A DNA stretch of 64,000 nucleotides from JBFGCM01 sp041581135 (GTDB taxonomy: Bacteria; Actinomycetota; Acidimicrobiia; Spongiisociales; UBA5794): the NCBI GenBank assembly GCA_041581135.1, contig JBFGCM010000001.1, positions 39,518 through 103,517 of the forward strand. The letters run 5' to 3'. This document shows, one piece after another, positions 7,839 to 15,912 of the stretch. The position numbers and the translations under genes are program-made. The notes under the pieces were generated by a model. The model searched no databases. It worked only from the letters and a program-made list of their open reading frames with translations, and was not told where the DNA came from. The stretch's first letter is position 1. Each line of letters opens with the position of its first letter.

Positions 7839-8878
7839 GAGTCACCAGCCTTGCGGCGCTTGCGGTTCGGAGCACGCTCCAGCGGTGCAAGCCCGGGTCC
7901 TGGGGGCAGCTCGGGCGCGTCCGATGCGGTCTGCACCTCGGCGGGGGCATCGCGGTCGGGGCGCGGCTCGTTGCCCAGGAAGATGTCCTCGAGCGTGGTC
8001 GATCGATGCTGCATGCGCCGTACCCCCGCTCCCGCCTCAACCAGGGCGTCGCGGACGAGGGTGGCGGCGCCGTCGTGCTCGATGAACAGCGTGTCGTCAT
8101 TCAGCTCCACGTGGGCGCCTGCGGCCTGCAGCATGGTGGCGACGGGTTCGGGGTCGCCCATCACCTGGAGCTCGATGACGCCGGTCTCCACCAACCCACT
8201 GAGCGGGCCCGTCCGGAGCACTTTCCCGCCGTCGAGCATCACCACCCAGTCGCAAGTTCGCTCGATGTCGGTGAGCACATGCGACGACACGATGATGTCG
8301 ATGCCGAACTCGCGGAGACGACCGATGAGGTCCAACATCTCGGCGCGTCCATCGGGGTCGAGTCCGGCGGTGGGCTCGTCGAGCAATACCAGGTCGGGGT
8401 CGTGCACGATTGCCTGGGCGAGATTGGCCCGCTGCTTCATGCCGGTGGAGAAGTCACCCAGGAAACGAAACCGCTCCTCGTGCAGGCCGACCAGGGTCAA
8501 GACGTCGCTGGCTCGTTGCCGGGCCGCCTTCGCCGGGATCCCCGCCAGCTCGGCCGCATAGGCGACGAAGTCTGCGGCGGATTGCTCCAGTGGCAGGCAG
8601 CTTCCCTCCGGCATGTATCCCACTCGAGACCGCACCTCCAGCGGGTCGGTGGCGACGTCGGCGTCCATGACACGGACGGAACCCCTGCTGGGGGAGAGGA
8701 TGCCCAGCAGGATCTTCAGCAGCGTGGTCTTGCCGGCGCCGTTCGCACCGACGAGACCCACGCGGCCGGAAGGGACCTCGAGGTCGACGCCGCTGAGAGC
8801 CACGATGTCGCCGTACGCATGACCCAGGCCCTTGGTTTCCACCACCGGCGCGCCTCGAGGGTCGTGAGCTGCGGACAT
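7835..8878 (-). CDS. ABC transporter ATP-binding protein, first gene of the exporter operon
   Basis: The 347-aa ATPase shows Walker A GANGAGKTT, signature FSTGMKQR, Walker B LVLLDEPTAGLDPDG and an H-loop SSHVL. A charged C-terminal tail ends GNRKRRKAGDS-like after a Pro-rich stretch. The annotated ATG (8876-8878) has no Shine-Dalgarno because a hairpin ends two bases upstream; an internal GTG at PVVETKGLGHAYG could be the true start. It heads the order ATPase-permease-ATPase-permease, all with 4-bp overlaps. Confidence 0.92.
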   Translation of the reverse strand: MSAAHDPRGAPVVETKGLGHAYGDIVALSGVDLEVPSGRVGLVGANGAGKTTLLKILLGILSPSRGSVRVMDADVATDPLEVRSRVGYMPEGSCLPLEQSAADFVAYAAELAGIPAKAARQRASDVLTLVGLHEERFRFLGDFSTGMKQRANLAQAIVHDPDLVLLDEPTAGLDPDGRAEMLDLIGRLREFGIDIIVSSHVLTDIERTCDWVVMLDGGKVLRTGPLSGLVETGVIELQVMGDPEPVATMLQAAGAHVELNDDTLFIEHDGAATLVRDALVEAGAGVRRMQHRSTTLEDIFLGNEPRPDRDAPAEVQTASDAPELPPGPGLAPLERAPNRKRRKAGDS

Positions 8879-8879
8879 G

Positions 8880-8906
8880 GCCGGAAACCTAGTGAGGTTT
8901 TCCGGC
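8880..8906 (-). terminator. Hairpin between the PGPGW-type gene and the ABC operon
   Basis: On the minus strand GCCGGAAAACCT pairs with AGGTTTCCGGC around loop CACT, with one bulged A. It begins directly at the stop codon of the upstream small gene and ends two bases before the ATPase ATG. It can act as a terminator, as an attenuator, or block the ribosome site of the first ABC gene. Confidence 0.6.
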
Positions 8907-9148
8907 TAGGACTGCGAGGCCTCCTCGACCTCGGCGCCGTGGCGCTGGGAGCCGCGAGTGAAGGCGCGCCTGGCGGCGGCCCGGATGCGACGCAGCCGCC
9001 GCTCCGCCCAGGCGAACTCGGTGGCGAGCACGGCGAGCCCGGCGAGGATGACGGCGATCCCTGGTCCCGGCAAGAAGAGCAGGACGATGCCGACGACGAG
9101 AAGGCTCCCGCCGACGAGAGTGACTGCGATCTTTCGAAATGCACGCAT
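8906..9148 (-). CDS. Small PGPGW-like transmembrane protein
   Basis: The 80-aa product, MRAFRKIAV onward (ATG 9146-9148), has two hydrophobic segments (about 8-27 and 29-43) around the turn LFLPGPGIAVILAGL, the hallmark of PGPGW-type small membrane proteins. A basic amphipathic C-terminal half (ERRLRRIRAAARRAF) follows. The family function is not known. The longer frame upstream is antisense shadow of the next gene. Confidence 0.7.
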   Translation of the reverse strand: MRAFRKIAVTLVGGSLLVVGIVLLFLPGPGIAVILAGLAVLATEFAWAERRLRRIRAAARRAFTRGSQRHGAEVEEASQS

Positions 9149-9229
9149 GCCGGTGTCCACCGATCCTACGTGACGCGGGCGGCTATGAATACGGGGGAGT
9201 TCGGACTGGTCGTCGGCGCGGTCGGCTTC

Positions 9230-9235
9230 TAGCTT
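9230..9235 (+). promoter_or_regulatory. Extended TANNNT -10 box for a leaderless transcript
   Basis: TAGCTT ends six bases before GTG 9242. No Shine-Dalgarno is present, so transcription probably starts at the GTG itself. Confidence 0.5.
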
Positions 9236-9241
9236 GCGCCG

Positions 9242-9955
9242 GTGGATGTCGTCATCGCCATCGCCGCTGCGTCGGTTGCGTCGGCCTTCGCCGTCCAGCT
9301 CCTCTGGGACCTGAAGAGCCGGCCCCGCCCTCACGTCGCGGTGTGGGTCGCCGCCGTGTCGGCGTTCGCGGTAGCCACGTGGGCCCTCGTGATCGGGCTG
9401 GCGTCCGGGTGGACGGAGTTCGGCTTCCGGGTGTTCTACTGGTTGGGTGCCATCGTCAACATCCCGTTGTTCGCAGCTGGTGCCGCCTTCCTCGTGTTGG
9501 GCCCGCGGTGGGGGAGACGCGTCACCGTGGGGGTGGTCATCTACGCCGTCGTCGCCGCGATTCCCGCCTTCTTCGCCCCTGCCGCCGACGTGGCGGGCGT
9601 GGGGATTCCGGAGGGCAGCGAGGTCTTCGATTTCACCTGGGAGGTCGACGCGCTGACCATCGCCGGGCCCCGGGTACTCGCCGCCGTCGCCGGCGCAGTC
9701 GGTACGCTCGTCCTCGTCGGTCTGGCGGCGTACAGTGCCATCGTGCTGCGCCGCACTGCTTCCCGCCGCGCATGGGCCAACCTGCTGATCATCCTGGGCG
9801 TGCTGGCCCCCGCCTTTGGAGGGTCGTTGACCGCCCTCGGCGAGAGCGCCGGCTTCTCGCTCAGTCTGCTGGTGGGGGTGGGGCTGCTGTGGGCCGGTTA
9901 CCGCCTCGCTTCCGGCAGCGGAGTTCAAGGTTTCGCCCGCGATGTGCCGACATAG
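9242..9955 (+). CDS. Seven-helix integral membrane protein of unknown function
   Basis: The 237-aa protein starts with GTG 9242, placed by a TAGCTT box six bases upstream. Seven hydrophobic segments of about 20 residues alternate with short loops. A longer extracytoplasmic-looking loop (VAGVGIPEGSEVFDFTWEVD) separates helices 4 and 5. I recognise no family motif. The next gene starts five bases after its stop and encodes a secreted repeat protein, so the two are probably co-transcribed. Confidence 0.75.
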   Translation: MDVVIAIAAASVASAFAVQLLWDLKSRPRPHVAVWVAAVSAFAVATWALVIGLASGWTEFGFRVFYWLGAIVNIPLFAAGAAFLVLGPRWGRRVTVGVVIYAVVAAIPAFFAPAADVAGVGIPEGSEVFDFTWEVDALTIAGPRVLAAVAGAVGTLVLVGLAAYSAIVLRRTASRRAWANLLIILGVLAPAFGGSLTALGESAGFSLSLLVGVGLLWAGYRLASGSGVQGFARDVPT

Positions 9956-9960
9956 ATCCC

Positions 9961-12267
9961 GTGCGGAAGATCCTGCTCTCATTGCTCCTGATGGTCACCT
10001 CTTTGATCGTCGTTGCCGCGCCGGCGGCGGCGGCTCCCGCCGACATCATGGTCGGCGGCTTCTCGTCGACCGACAGCCACAAGTTCGCGGCCGGTAACCC
10101 ACCCCAGTCGTGGGCTCCGGGCATCGACGTCGCCGGTCGGGAGACCGTGATCTATGACCAGCTCGTGGTGGCCGGGTACGACGTCTCGTGGATCTCCGAC
10201 GCCGACATCACCAACCTGGGCACGTTGCGCACGCTCGATGCCGTGGTGCTGCCCTACACCATCGCCATGAGCGAAGCCGGGGGCCTGACCCTGTTGGAGT
10301 GGATTCGCGAGGGTGGCGCCCTGATTTCGTTGTTCGCTTCGCCCCGTGCGTTCCTCGACGAGGGTGAGTGGCAGCTGTGGATCATCGAGACCCAGGCACG
10401 GGCCTGGGAGTACGGCCCTCTCAACGAGGCGTACCAGACCGTCTTCACCAATGATCCCCAGATCAGCGACTACAGCGTCGTGGAGGACGCCTCGACGCAT
10501 CCCATCCTCGAGGCGGTGCGTTCCAACCTCGGCATCACCTCGATCCGGCTGGATCGTCCTCTGGGAAGCGGGGCCGAGTTCACAACGCCGATCAACACCA
10601 ATGCCCAATCGATTCTCGAGTTCGAGATCAACGACCCGTCATGGCCCGAGTTCGACGGATTCACCGCCGCCCAGGCCACGACGTACGGCTACGGGCGCGT
10701 CGTGTACTTCGACTTCCCGATCGTCGACTATCTGCCGACCTACAACTTCACGCTGTCCAGCCAGACCCACGACGGCGCCACCCAAGGGGACATCTTCAAG
10801 CACCTGTTGAACGAGTCGATCAACTGGGCGGTCGAGCCGGGTCTCGACTACGCCCCGGTGGTGAGCCGAGCAACGGCGTGGGCCGAGATCGACATCTACT
10901 CGAACTCCGTCTTCATGCGGCCCTACGTGGCGTTCTTTGGGGACCAGGCCTCCCGCGGCGATCTGACCCTCCGCATCTTCGACCCTGCAGGCGACCTGAT
11001 GTGGTCGCATTTCCACCCGACCGTGGGCGCAGAACCGGGCATCGTCTTGGGGCCGGAGAAGTTCGGCACACCACGGTGGGAGCCCGGCGTGACGCTCGAC
11101 GACGGCGAGTACACCATCGAGGTCGAGTTCCGCTACGGCTACCCGGAGTACGACCGGTTGCACGTCCAGCAAGCACACCTCGTCCGCAAGCAGGGCACCA
11201 ACTTGCTCACCCAGCCGCTGGCGGATCCCGTGGACGAGACCTTCGTCGGCGACTTCGACGGTGACGGCAAAGATGACGTCGCCACATTCCACACCGCCAC
11301 CGGCAACTGGTTCGTGCAGCGGTCCGACGGTGCGTCGTTTGCCCCCGAGCACTGGGCCCACTTCTCCACGACCACCGGCTGGGATCCGTTCCTGGTAGGC
11401 GATTTCACCGGTGACGGCAAGGACGACATCGCCGCCTATCACCCCGGCAGCGGCCGCTGGTGGATCATGCGATCGAGCGGCCTCGAGTTCGGGCTCGAGC
11501 TGTGGGCCACGTTCAGCACGAAGACCGGCTGGGATCCGTTCCTGGTCGGCGATTTCACCGGTGACGGCAAGGACGACGTCGCCGCCTACTACGAGCCGCT
11601 GGGACGTTGGTGGGTGAACGCCTCCACCGGGTCGGGGTTCAACCCGGCACTGTGGTCGACGTTCGCCACGACGTCGGGCTGGGACCCGATCCGGGTCGGC
11701 GACTTCGACGGTGACGGCAAGGACGACATCGTCGCCTACTACGAGGCGTTGGGACGTTGGTGGGTGAACCGCTCCAACGGCAGCAGCTTCGATCTGAGCC
11801 ACTGGACGACATTCGGTACCAAGTCCGGGTGGGACCCGGTGCTGGTCGGCGATTTCACTGGTGACGGCAAGGACGACACGGCGTCGTACTACGAACCCCT
11901 GGGACGCTGGTGGATCAACGCGTCGACGGGCTCGGACTTCGTCCAGGCGCACTGGTCCACATACGCCACGACGTCGGGTTGGACTCCGGTGACGGTGGGG
12001 GACTTCAACGCCGATGGCAAGGACGACATCGCCTCCTACTACGAGCCGCTGGGCCGCTGGTGGGTGAACATCTCCGAGGGTGCTGGATTCGATCTCACCA
12101 TGTGGGCCCAGTTCGGTACCGCGTCCGGCTGGAATCCACAGCTGGTCGGGGACTTCTCCGGAGACGGCCGGGACGACGTCGTGAGCTACTACCCGGCCAC
12201 CAAGGACTGGTGGGTGTCCACCTCTGACGGCTCGGCATTCACGACGACTCGGTGGCTCGACGAGTAG
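9961..12267 (+). CDS. Secreted protein: GATase-like N-domain, Ig-like segment and seven FG-GAP/VCBS repeats
   Basis: The 768-aa product starts at GTG 9961, giving a Sec signal peptide (RKILLSLLLMVTSLIVVAA, cleaved near AAAA-PAD). Residues about 28-300 look like a class I glutamine-amidotransferase/ThuA-type fold (DAVVLPYTIAMSEAGG, EWIREGGALISLF), but I see no convincing catalytic triad. A beta-rich segment follows (about 305-425), then seven 50-aa repeats of VGDFDGDGKDDIAAYYEPLG type, each with an Asp-rich DGDGKDD calcium-binding loop. Such repeats form beta-propellers used for extracellular binding. The repeat array probably presents or senses a ligand outside the cell; the substrate is unknown. 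Confidence 0.85.
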   Translation: MRKILLSLLLMVTSLIVVAAPAAAAPADIMVGGFSSTDSHKFAAGNPPQSWAPGIDVAGRETVIYDQLVVAGYDVSWISDADITNLGTLRTLDAVVLPYTIAMSEAGGLTLLEWIREGGALISLFASPRAFLDEGEWQLWIIETQARAWEYGPLNEAYQTVFTNDPQISDYSVVEDASTHPILEAVRSNLGITSIRLDRPLGSGAEFTTPINTNAQSILEFEINDPSWPEFDGFTAAQATTYGYGRVVYFDFPIVDYLPTYNFTLSSQTHDGATQGDIFKHLLNESINWAVEPGLDYAPVVSRATAWAEIDIYSNSVFMRPYVAFFGDQASRGDLTLRIFDPAGDLMWSHFHPTVGAEPGIVLGPEKFGTPRWEPGVTLDDGEYTIEVEFRYGYPEYDRLHVQQAHLVRKQGTNLLTQPLADPVDETFVGDFDGDGKDDVATFHTATGNWFVQRSDGASFAPEHWAHFSTTTGWDPFLVGDFTGDGKDDIAAYHPGSGRWWIMRSSGLEFGLELWATFSTKTGWDPFLVGDFTGDGKDDVAAYYEPLGRWWVNASTGSGFNPALWSTFATTSGWDPIRVGDFDGDGKDDIVAYYEALGRWWVNRSNGSSFDLSHWTTFGTKSGWDPVLVGDFTGDGKDDTASYYEPLGRWWINASTGSDFVQAHWSTYATTSGWTPVTVGDFNADGKDDIASYYEPLGRWWVNISEGAGFDLTMWAQFGTASGWNPQLVGDFSGDGRDDVVSYYPATKDWWVSTSDGSAFTTTRWLDE
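11245..12264 (+). repeat. Seven FG-GAP repeats with an exact 150-nt period
   Basis: The GDF codons recur with starts at 11245, 11395, 11545, 11695, 11845, 11995 and 12145, always 150 nt apart, with no indel. DNA identity between middle units is high, for example the shared stretch GGTGACGGCAAGGACGAC. This suggests recent duplication or gene conversion within the gene. Confidence 0.9.
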
Positions 12268-12270
12268 CGG

Positions 12271-12276
12271 TAGATT
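12271..12276 (+). promoter_or_regulatory. TANNNT -10 box for a leaderless transcript
   Basis: TAGATT ends seven bases before GTG 12284 and lies just past the previous stop codon; there is no Shine-Dalgarno. Confidence 0.5.
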
Positions 12277-12283
12277 CCCGCGG

Positions 12284-13294
12284 GTGCAGACATCCGCAGA
12301 ACCGGTCCGGGTCGCAGTGGTCGGCCTGGGACGAATGGGCCGCTATCACCTCGATGTGCTCGCCGGCGTCGGAGAGCTCGATGTCGTTGCCGTCGCCGAC
12401 GCCAGCAGGGACGCACTCGATGCCGTGGCTCCGCTGCTGCCGGCCGGAGCCACCGCCTACGGGGATGCCACATCGGCGTTCCGGCATCCGGGCGTCGAGG
12501 CGTGCCTGATCGCCACTTCGACCCCCACTCATCCCGAGCTGACCGCGGCCGCACTCGGGGGCGGGCTGCACGTGCTGTGCGAGAAGCCCCTCACACTCCA
12601 GCCCGGTGCCGTGGATCTCGGTGGCATGGCTGCCGCACATGATCTCCTGCTGCAGATCGGGTTCTGGCGGCGCTTCTCCCCACCCTGGCTGCATGCCAAG
12701 CGCCTCATCGCCGAAGGGGCCATCGGGCAACCCCTCATGGTGCGGCTGGCCCAATGGGACGCCCATCCTCCACCTCCCGAGTTCTGTGACCCGGCGGTGA
12801 GCGGGGGCTTGGCCATCGACTGTGGAGTCCACGAATTCGACCTGGCGGAGTGGCTCACGGGCCGCCACGTCACTCAGGTGTGGAGTCGCGCACTTCCCGT
12901 GGTCGACGAGCGTCTGGCCGAGTGCGGTGATGTCGACAACCTGTTGGCGGTTCTGGACCTCGACGGCGGCGGCGTGGCGACGGTCGACCTCAGCCGCAAC
13001 GCCCGCTACGGCGACGACGTGCGCACGGAGGTGCTGGGTTCCGAGGGGGCGCTCTTCATCGAGCTGCTGCCCACCGGTCGGGTCCGGTTGGCGAGTGGCG
13101 CCGGAGTGGAGCTGATCGAAGAGACTCCCGACGCCATGAGAGACGGCGTGGCACACCAGGCACGGGCTTTCGCCGCCGTGGTCCGCGGCCAGAAGCACGA
13201 CCTCCCGGGGGCCGAGGCGAGCGATCGGGCGGTCCGCATCGGTCTCGCCGTGCAGCGGTCGGCGACCACCGGCTCAGCGCAAGTCGTTGCGTGA
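12284..13294 (+). CDS. Gfo/Idh/MocA-family NAD(P)-dependent oxidoreductase
   Basis: The 336-aa protein has the Rossmann motif VAVVGLGRMGRYH (9-21), the family motif EKP (100-102) and the substrate-site pattern GGLAIDCGVHEFD with Asp179 and His183. These are the hallmarks of inositol and sugar dehydrogenases of this family, which oxidise or reduce a hydroxyl/keto group on a sugar, cyclitol or derivative. Specificity cannot be assigned. The start GTG is supported by a -10 box seven bases upstream. It converges on a YdjC-like deacetylase gene with a 3-bp gap and lies 2 kb from the microcompartment operon; a shared carbohydrate pathway is possible but not shown. Confidence 0.88.
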   Translation: MQTSAEPVRVAVVGLGRMGRYHLDVLAGVGELDVVAVADASRDALDAVAPLLPAGATAYGDATSAFRHPGVEACLIATSTPTHPELTAAALGGGLHVLCEKPLTLQPGAVDLGGMAAAHDLLLQIGFWRRFSPPWLHAKRLIAEGAIGQPLMVRLAQWDAHPPPPEFCDPAVSGGLAIDCGVHEFDLAEWLTGRHVTQVWSRALPVVDERLAECGDVDNLLAVLDLDGGGVATVDLSRNARYGDDVRTEVLGSEGALFIELLPTGRVRLASGAGVELIEETPDAMRDGVAHQARAFAAVVRGQKHDLPGAEASDRAVRIGLAVQRSATTGSAQVVA

Positions 13295-13297
13295 GCG

Positions 13298-14128
13298 TCA
13301 CCGATCGCGTCTGAATCCGATCAACTCGATGGGTTGATCGCGGATCCACGCCACGAAGTCCGGGTCCATGAACAGGTCGTACTCGGCGATGCGCCAGTCG
13401 GCGTCATTGGGGTGGACGGCTGAGATGTCGCCCGGGGCCGCGCAGTGCAACGAGAGGAACGTGGTGCCGTCTTCGGCTTCCGAGATGAGCCGCTCGAAGC
13501 TGGATCGAACCGGCGAGCCTTGGTGGCTGAGCCCCATCTCGAAGCGGTCGCCCACCGCCAGATCGGCTGCGGCAAGCCGCCGCCGCGCCTCCAGCACCCG
13601 CTCGATGTCGACGTCCTCCAGGTCGACGTCGTCGCAGTATCGCTCCATCGCAACCGGGAACAGCATGGGGAGGCCGTGGGCGATGGCCAGGTCCACCGTG
13701 TCGGCGACGAACTCGGGTGCCAGTGCGGCGCCCATGTGGTGGTCGAGATGCGTGACCTCGATCCCTGCGTCCACCGCCCTCGCAACTTGGGCGCGCAGCT
13801 CGGTGGCGACGGCCTCGGGATGGGCGTGGCGGCGCAGCTCGGTGGTGGTGCTCCACAGGTAGCCGTCGGTGTCGAAGAGTCCGGAGGCGACGGACGTGGT
13901 CGACAGCGGACGCCACCGGAAGGCCACTGACTCACTTGTCAACGCAAGGTGCACTCCGAGATCCAGGTCGGGGCGCCGGCGCGCCATGGCAGCCGCCTCC
14001 GGGAACCACGGGCTGGGAACGATCACCGAGCCCGAGACCTCGACGACGACGGCGGCCAGTTGCTCAATGGCGACGTTGGCGCCGTGGGCAGATGCCACGT
14101 CATCGACGTGGACGATCAGCTCTCGCAC
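13298..14128 (-). CDS. ChbG/HpnK (YdjC-like) carbohydrate deacetylase family protein
   Basis: The 276-aa protein shows the metal-site pattern of the YdjC family: VHVDD (Asp9-Asp10), DLGVHLAL near residue 57, and THLDHHMG near 130. The family removes acetyl groups from oligosaccharides or related compounds, usually with Mg2+ or Zn2+. The C-terminal half contains TTFLSLHCA, another conserved His segment. Its start is ATG 14128. It is followed, in the same direction upstream, by a DUF1876 gene 36 bp away. Confidence 0.82.
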   Translation of the reverse strand: MRELIVHVDDVASAHGANVAIEQLAAVVVEVSGSVIVPSPWFPEAAAMARRRPDLDLGVHLALTSESVAFRWRPLSTTSVASGLFDTDGYLWSTTTELRRHAHPEAVATELRAQVARAVDAGIEVTHLDHHMGAALAPEFVADTVDLAIAHGLPMLFPVAMERYCDDVDLEDVDIERVLEARRRLAAADLAVGDRFEMGLSHQGSPVRSSFERLISEAEDGTTFLSLHCAAPGDISAVHPNDADWRIAEYDLFMDPDFVAWIRDQPIELIGFRRDR

Positions 14129-14164
14129 GCGGCCGCGTCGTCTGTGTCGGCGAGCGACGGGCGC

Positions 14165-14410
14165 TCAGCCGGGAACGAGGAAGTCGTGGATCTTCTCGTT
14201 GGCGGCTTCCATCACTTGGAGGGCAAGGTCACCGAGTGCCCTGGCGATGGCCACTTCTTCTCCGATGACCGGCACGGGCCGATCGCTCGGGTTGCGTCGG
14301 GCCTTGCCCGTCGATTCGAAGTGATCGCCGCGTAGGAACAGCTCGGCACGAACCACCGTGTCGGTGTCGTCCTCCCAGATGTGGATCTCTACGTTGACGT
14401 CCGTCTCCAT
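14165..14410 (-). CDS. DUF1876 domain protein
   Basis: The 81-aa protein METDVNVEIHIWEDDTDT... matches the small, mainly actinobacterial DUF1876 family (dsRBD-like fold). The start at ATG 14408-14410 is fixed by a perfect AAGGAGG five bases upstream; a start 8 codons earlier is less likely. No catalytic residues are known for the family. It precedes the YdjC-like gene in the same direction. Confidence 0.85.
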   Translation of the reverse strand: METDVNVEIHIWEDDTDTVVRAELFLRGDHFESTGKARRNPSDRPVPVIGEEVAIARALGDLALQVMEAANEKIHDFLVPG

Positions 14411-14490
14411 CTCGCCTCCTTGCCGGTCGCGCAAACGGGGCGTCTGCCCTCATGTTTCCCGGCTCCGACTGGCCATGCAAGGGGCATTTC

Positions 14491-14504
14491 GGCCCCATGG
14501 GGCC
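14491..14504. terminator. 14-bp palindrome just past the HTH gene
   Basis: GGCCCCATGGGGCC is a perfect inverted repeat that abuts the stop codon of the minus-strand HTH gene. A further GGGGC at 14480-14484 could pair with it alternatively. It is a plausible weak terminator. Confidence 0.4.
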
Positions 14505-15236
14505 TCAGCGGCGGATCCGCAGCCGGCGCCGGAGTCGCTGCCACCGGGCCCGTCGCCCCGAGGGGAGGCCGGTCGAGCCCGGTGGTGGCGGTTGTGGCAG
14601 GACCCCGGGCGATGCTCCGATGTCGGCGGCCGGTAGGGCCTCATCTCGGGTATCTCCGGCGTCTTCGTCGGACGTGGGGATGTCGGCGGAGGGCGCGTCA
14701 GGCGCCGATGGTGGGGTGGAAACGACCTCGGGCGTGATAGGCCGGCGAAGGGTGCTGAGCTGCTCGCGGAGGAACTGCACCTCCGTCTCCGCCTTGGCTG
14801 CTCGCTCCCGAGCCTCGGCGAGCTGTTGCCCTGCCTCGTGCAGGTTCCCAAGCTGGGTGAGCATGCGCTCCCACGCGTCGAGGGGGACGATCATCGTGCC
14901 TGGTGGGGGAGTGCCGGCCACGTCGTCGACGGGAGCGGTTGGGATTCGGCCCAGGCGCTCACCTCGGCTGCGGACCTCTGCCAGGGACACCATCCAGCGC
15001 CCGTCGATCACCTGGCCCGGGATCTTGCCCTTGCGAGCCCACGTGCGCACCGTGGACATCGGGATGCCGGTGGCCTCGTGGGCCTGTCGAATCGTCACCC
15101 ACGTCGCCGGCGATGGGCTTCGGGTCGGTCCTTCGGTGGCACGCGCCGGAGGAGGCGGCGGCGGTACTGCCCGGCGGTGGCGCGCCAGCGTTTCGGCCTC
15201 CCAAACCAGTCCCGGGTCCCTCTCCACGTTCGGCAT
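14505..15236 (-). CDS. HTH (MerR/excisionase-type) DNA-binding protein, candidate regulator of the BMC operon
   Basis: The 243-aa product carries a helix-turn-helix of the MerR/HTH_17 kind at about 46-90 (TIRQAHEATGIPMSTVRTWA, then GKIPGQVIDGRWMVS with the wing). A coiled-coil heptad region follows at about 130-172 (QQLAEARERAAKAETEVQFL). The C-terminus is Pro/Ser/Asp-rich and ends in a strongly basic tail (ARWQRLRRRLRIRR). It is transcribed divergently from the microcompartment operon with only about 60 bp between the start codons, so it may control that operon. No effector domain is seen. It could instead be a nucleoid or chromosome-partition protein. Confidence 0.75.
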   Translation of the reverse strand: MPNVERDPGLVWEAETLARHRRAVPPPPPPARATEGPTRSPSPATWVTIRQAHEATGIPMSTVRTWARKGKIPGQVIDGRWMVSLAEVRSRGERLGRIPTAPVDDVAGTPPPGTMIVPLDAWERMLTQLGNLHEAGQQLAEARERAAKAETEVQFLREQLSTLRRPITPEVVSTPPSAPDAPSADIPTSDEDAGDTRDEALPAADIGASPGVLPQPPPPGSTGLPSGRRARWQRLRRRLRIRR

Positions 15237-15267
15237 GCTACGAGAGTGGCCGGCCCCTCGCTCTCTC

Positions 15268-15273
15268 TAGGAT
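15268..15273 (+). promoter_or_regulatory. Putative -10 box of the BMC operon
   Basis: TAGGAT fits the actinobacterial TANNNT consensus and lies 24 bp before GTG 15298. No good -35 is visible, consistent with activation by a regulator. AGGAG at 15281-15285 is the ribosome site. Confidence 0.45.
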
Positions 15274-15297
15274 GCGGCCGAGGAGTTGTGTGCACCA

Positions 15298-15912
15298 GTG
15301 ACGCCTGAGCCAGTCGACATACCCCCGCCTGAGCCGTCGGAGGTGCGCGACCTGGTGCGGCGCATCGTCGACGGGCTCTTGCAGGACGAGGCCGCTGCCG
15401 TGACGTCACCGCCGGCGCCGGAGGCTGAGCATGTGTCATCTTCGGTCCCGGGTCGGCTGCGGGTGGCGATCGGAGCCGACCACGGTGGGTACGCGATGAA
15501 GGAGCACCTGGCGTTCCGGCTCAGGGAGCGGGGCCACGATGTCTCGGACTGCGGCACGCACTCGACCGACGCCGTCGACTATCCGGACGTTGCGCTCGCC
15601 GTCGCCGAGTTGGTGGTGAGCGGAACATGCGACGTCGGCATCGTCGTCGACGGTGCCGGGATCGGGTCGGCGATGGCAGCCAACAAGGTCCCGGGAGTCC
15701 GGGCCGCACTGTGTTACGACCTGTCGACGGCCCGCAACAGCCGCGAACACAACCACGCTAACGTCCTCACCCTGGGCGCCGGCCTCATCGGCAATGGGCT
15801 GGCATGGCAGATCGTCGACGAGTGGCTGTCGGTGCCGTGGGGGGAAGGGCGGCATGCCAGGCGAGTGGCGAAGATCAGCGACATCGAGCGACGGTATGGC
15901 GGCAATGGATAG
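15298..15912 (+). CDS. BMC-associated RpiB/LacA-type sugar-phosphate isomerase with encapsulation helix
   Basis: I start it at GTG 15298, 12 bases after AGGAG; a TTG at 15286 is in frame but sits directly on that site. The 204-aa product begins with a Pro-rich stretch and an amphipathic helix (EVRDLVRRIVDGLLQDEA, about 13-30) typical of BMC cargo encapsulation peptides, then a linker and the isomerase domain (RVAIGADHGGYAMKEHL...). The active-site loop reads IVVDGAGIGSAMAANK: Asp stands where RpiB enzymes such as the housekeeping copy at 28288 have Cys. The SREHNHANV segment keeps the phosphate-site His and Asn. It should interconvert an aldose and ketose phosphate, possibly by altered chemistry. 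Confidence 0.88.
   Translation: MTPEPVDIPPPEPSEVRDLVRRIVDGLLQDEAAAVTSPPAPEAEHVSSSVPGRLRVAIGADHGGYAMKEHLAFRLRERGHDVSDCGTHSTDAVDYPDVALAVAELVVSGTCDVGIVVDGAGIGSAMAANKVPGVRAALCYDLSTARNSREHNHANVLTLGAGLIGNGLAWQIVDEWLSVPWGEGRHARRVAKISDIERRYGGNG

Noticed and set aside
9139..9960. Upstream extension of the FG-GAP gene
   Set aside because: It is Arg/Gly-rich shadow of the seven-helix membrane gene; the signal peptide begins at GTG 9961.
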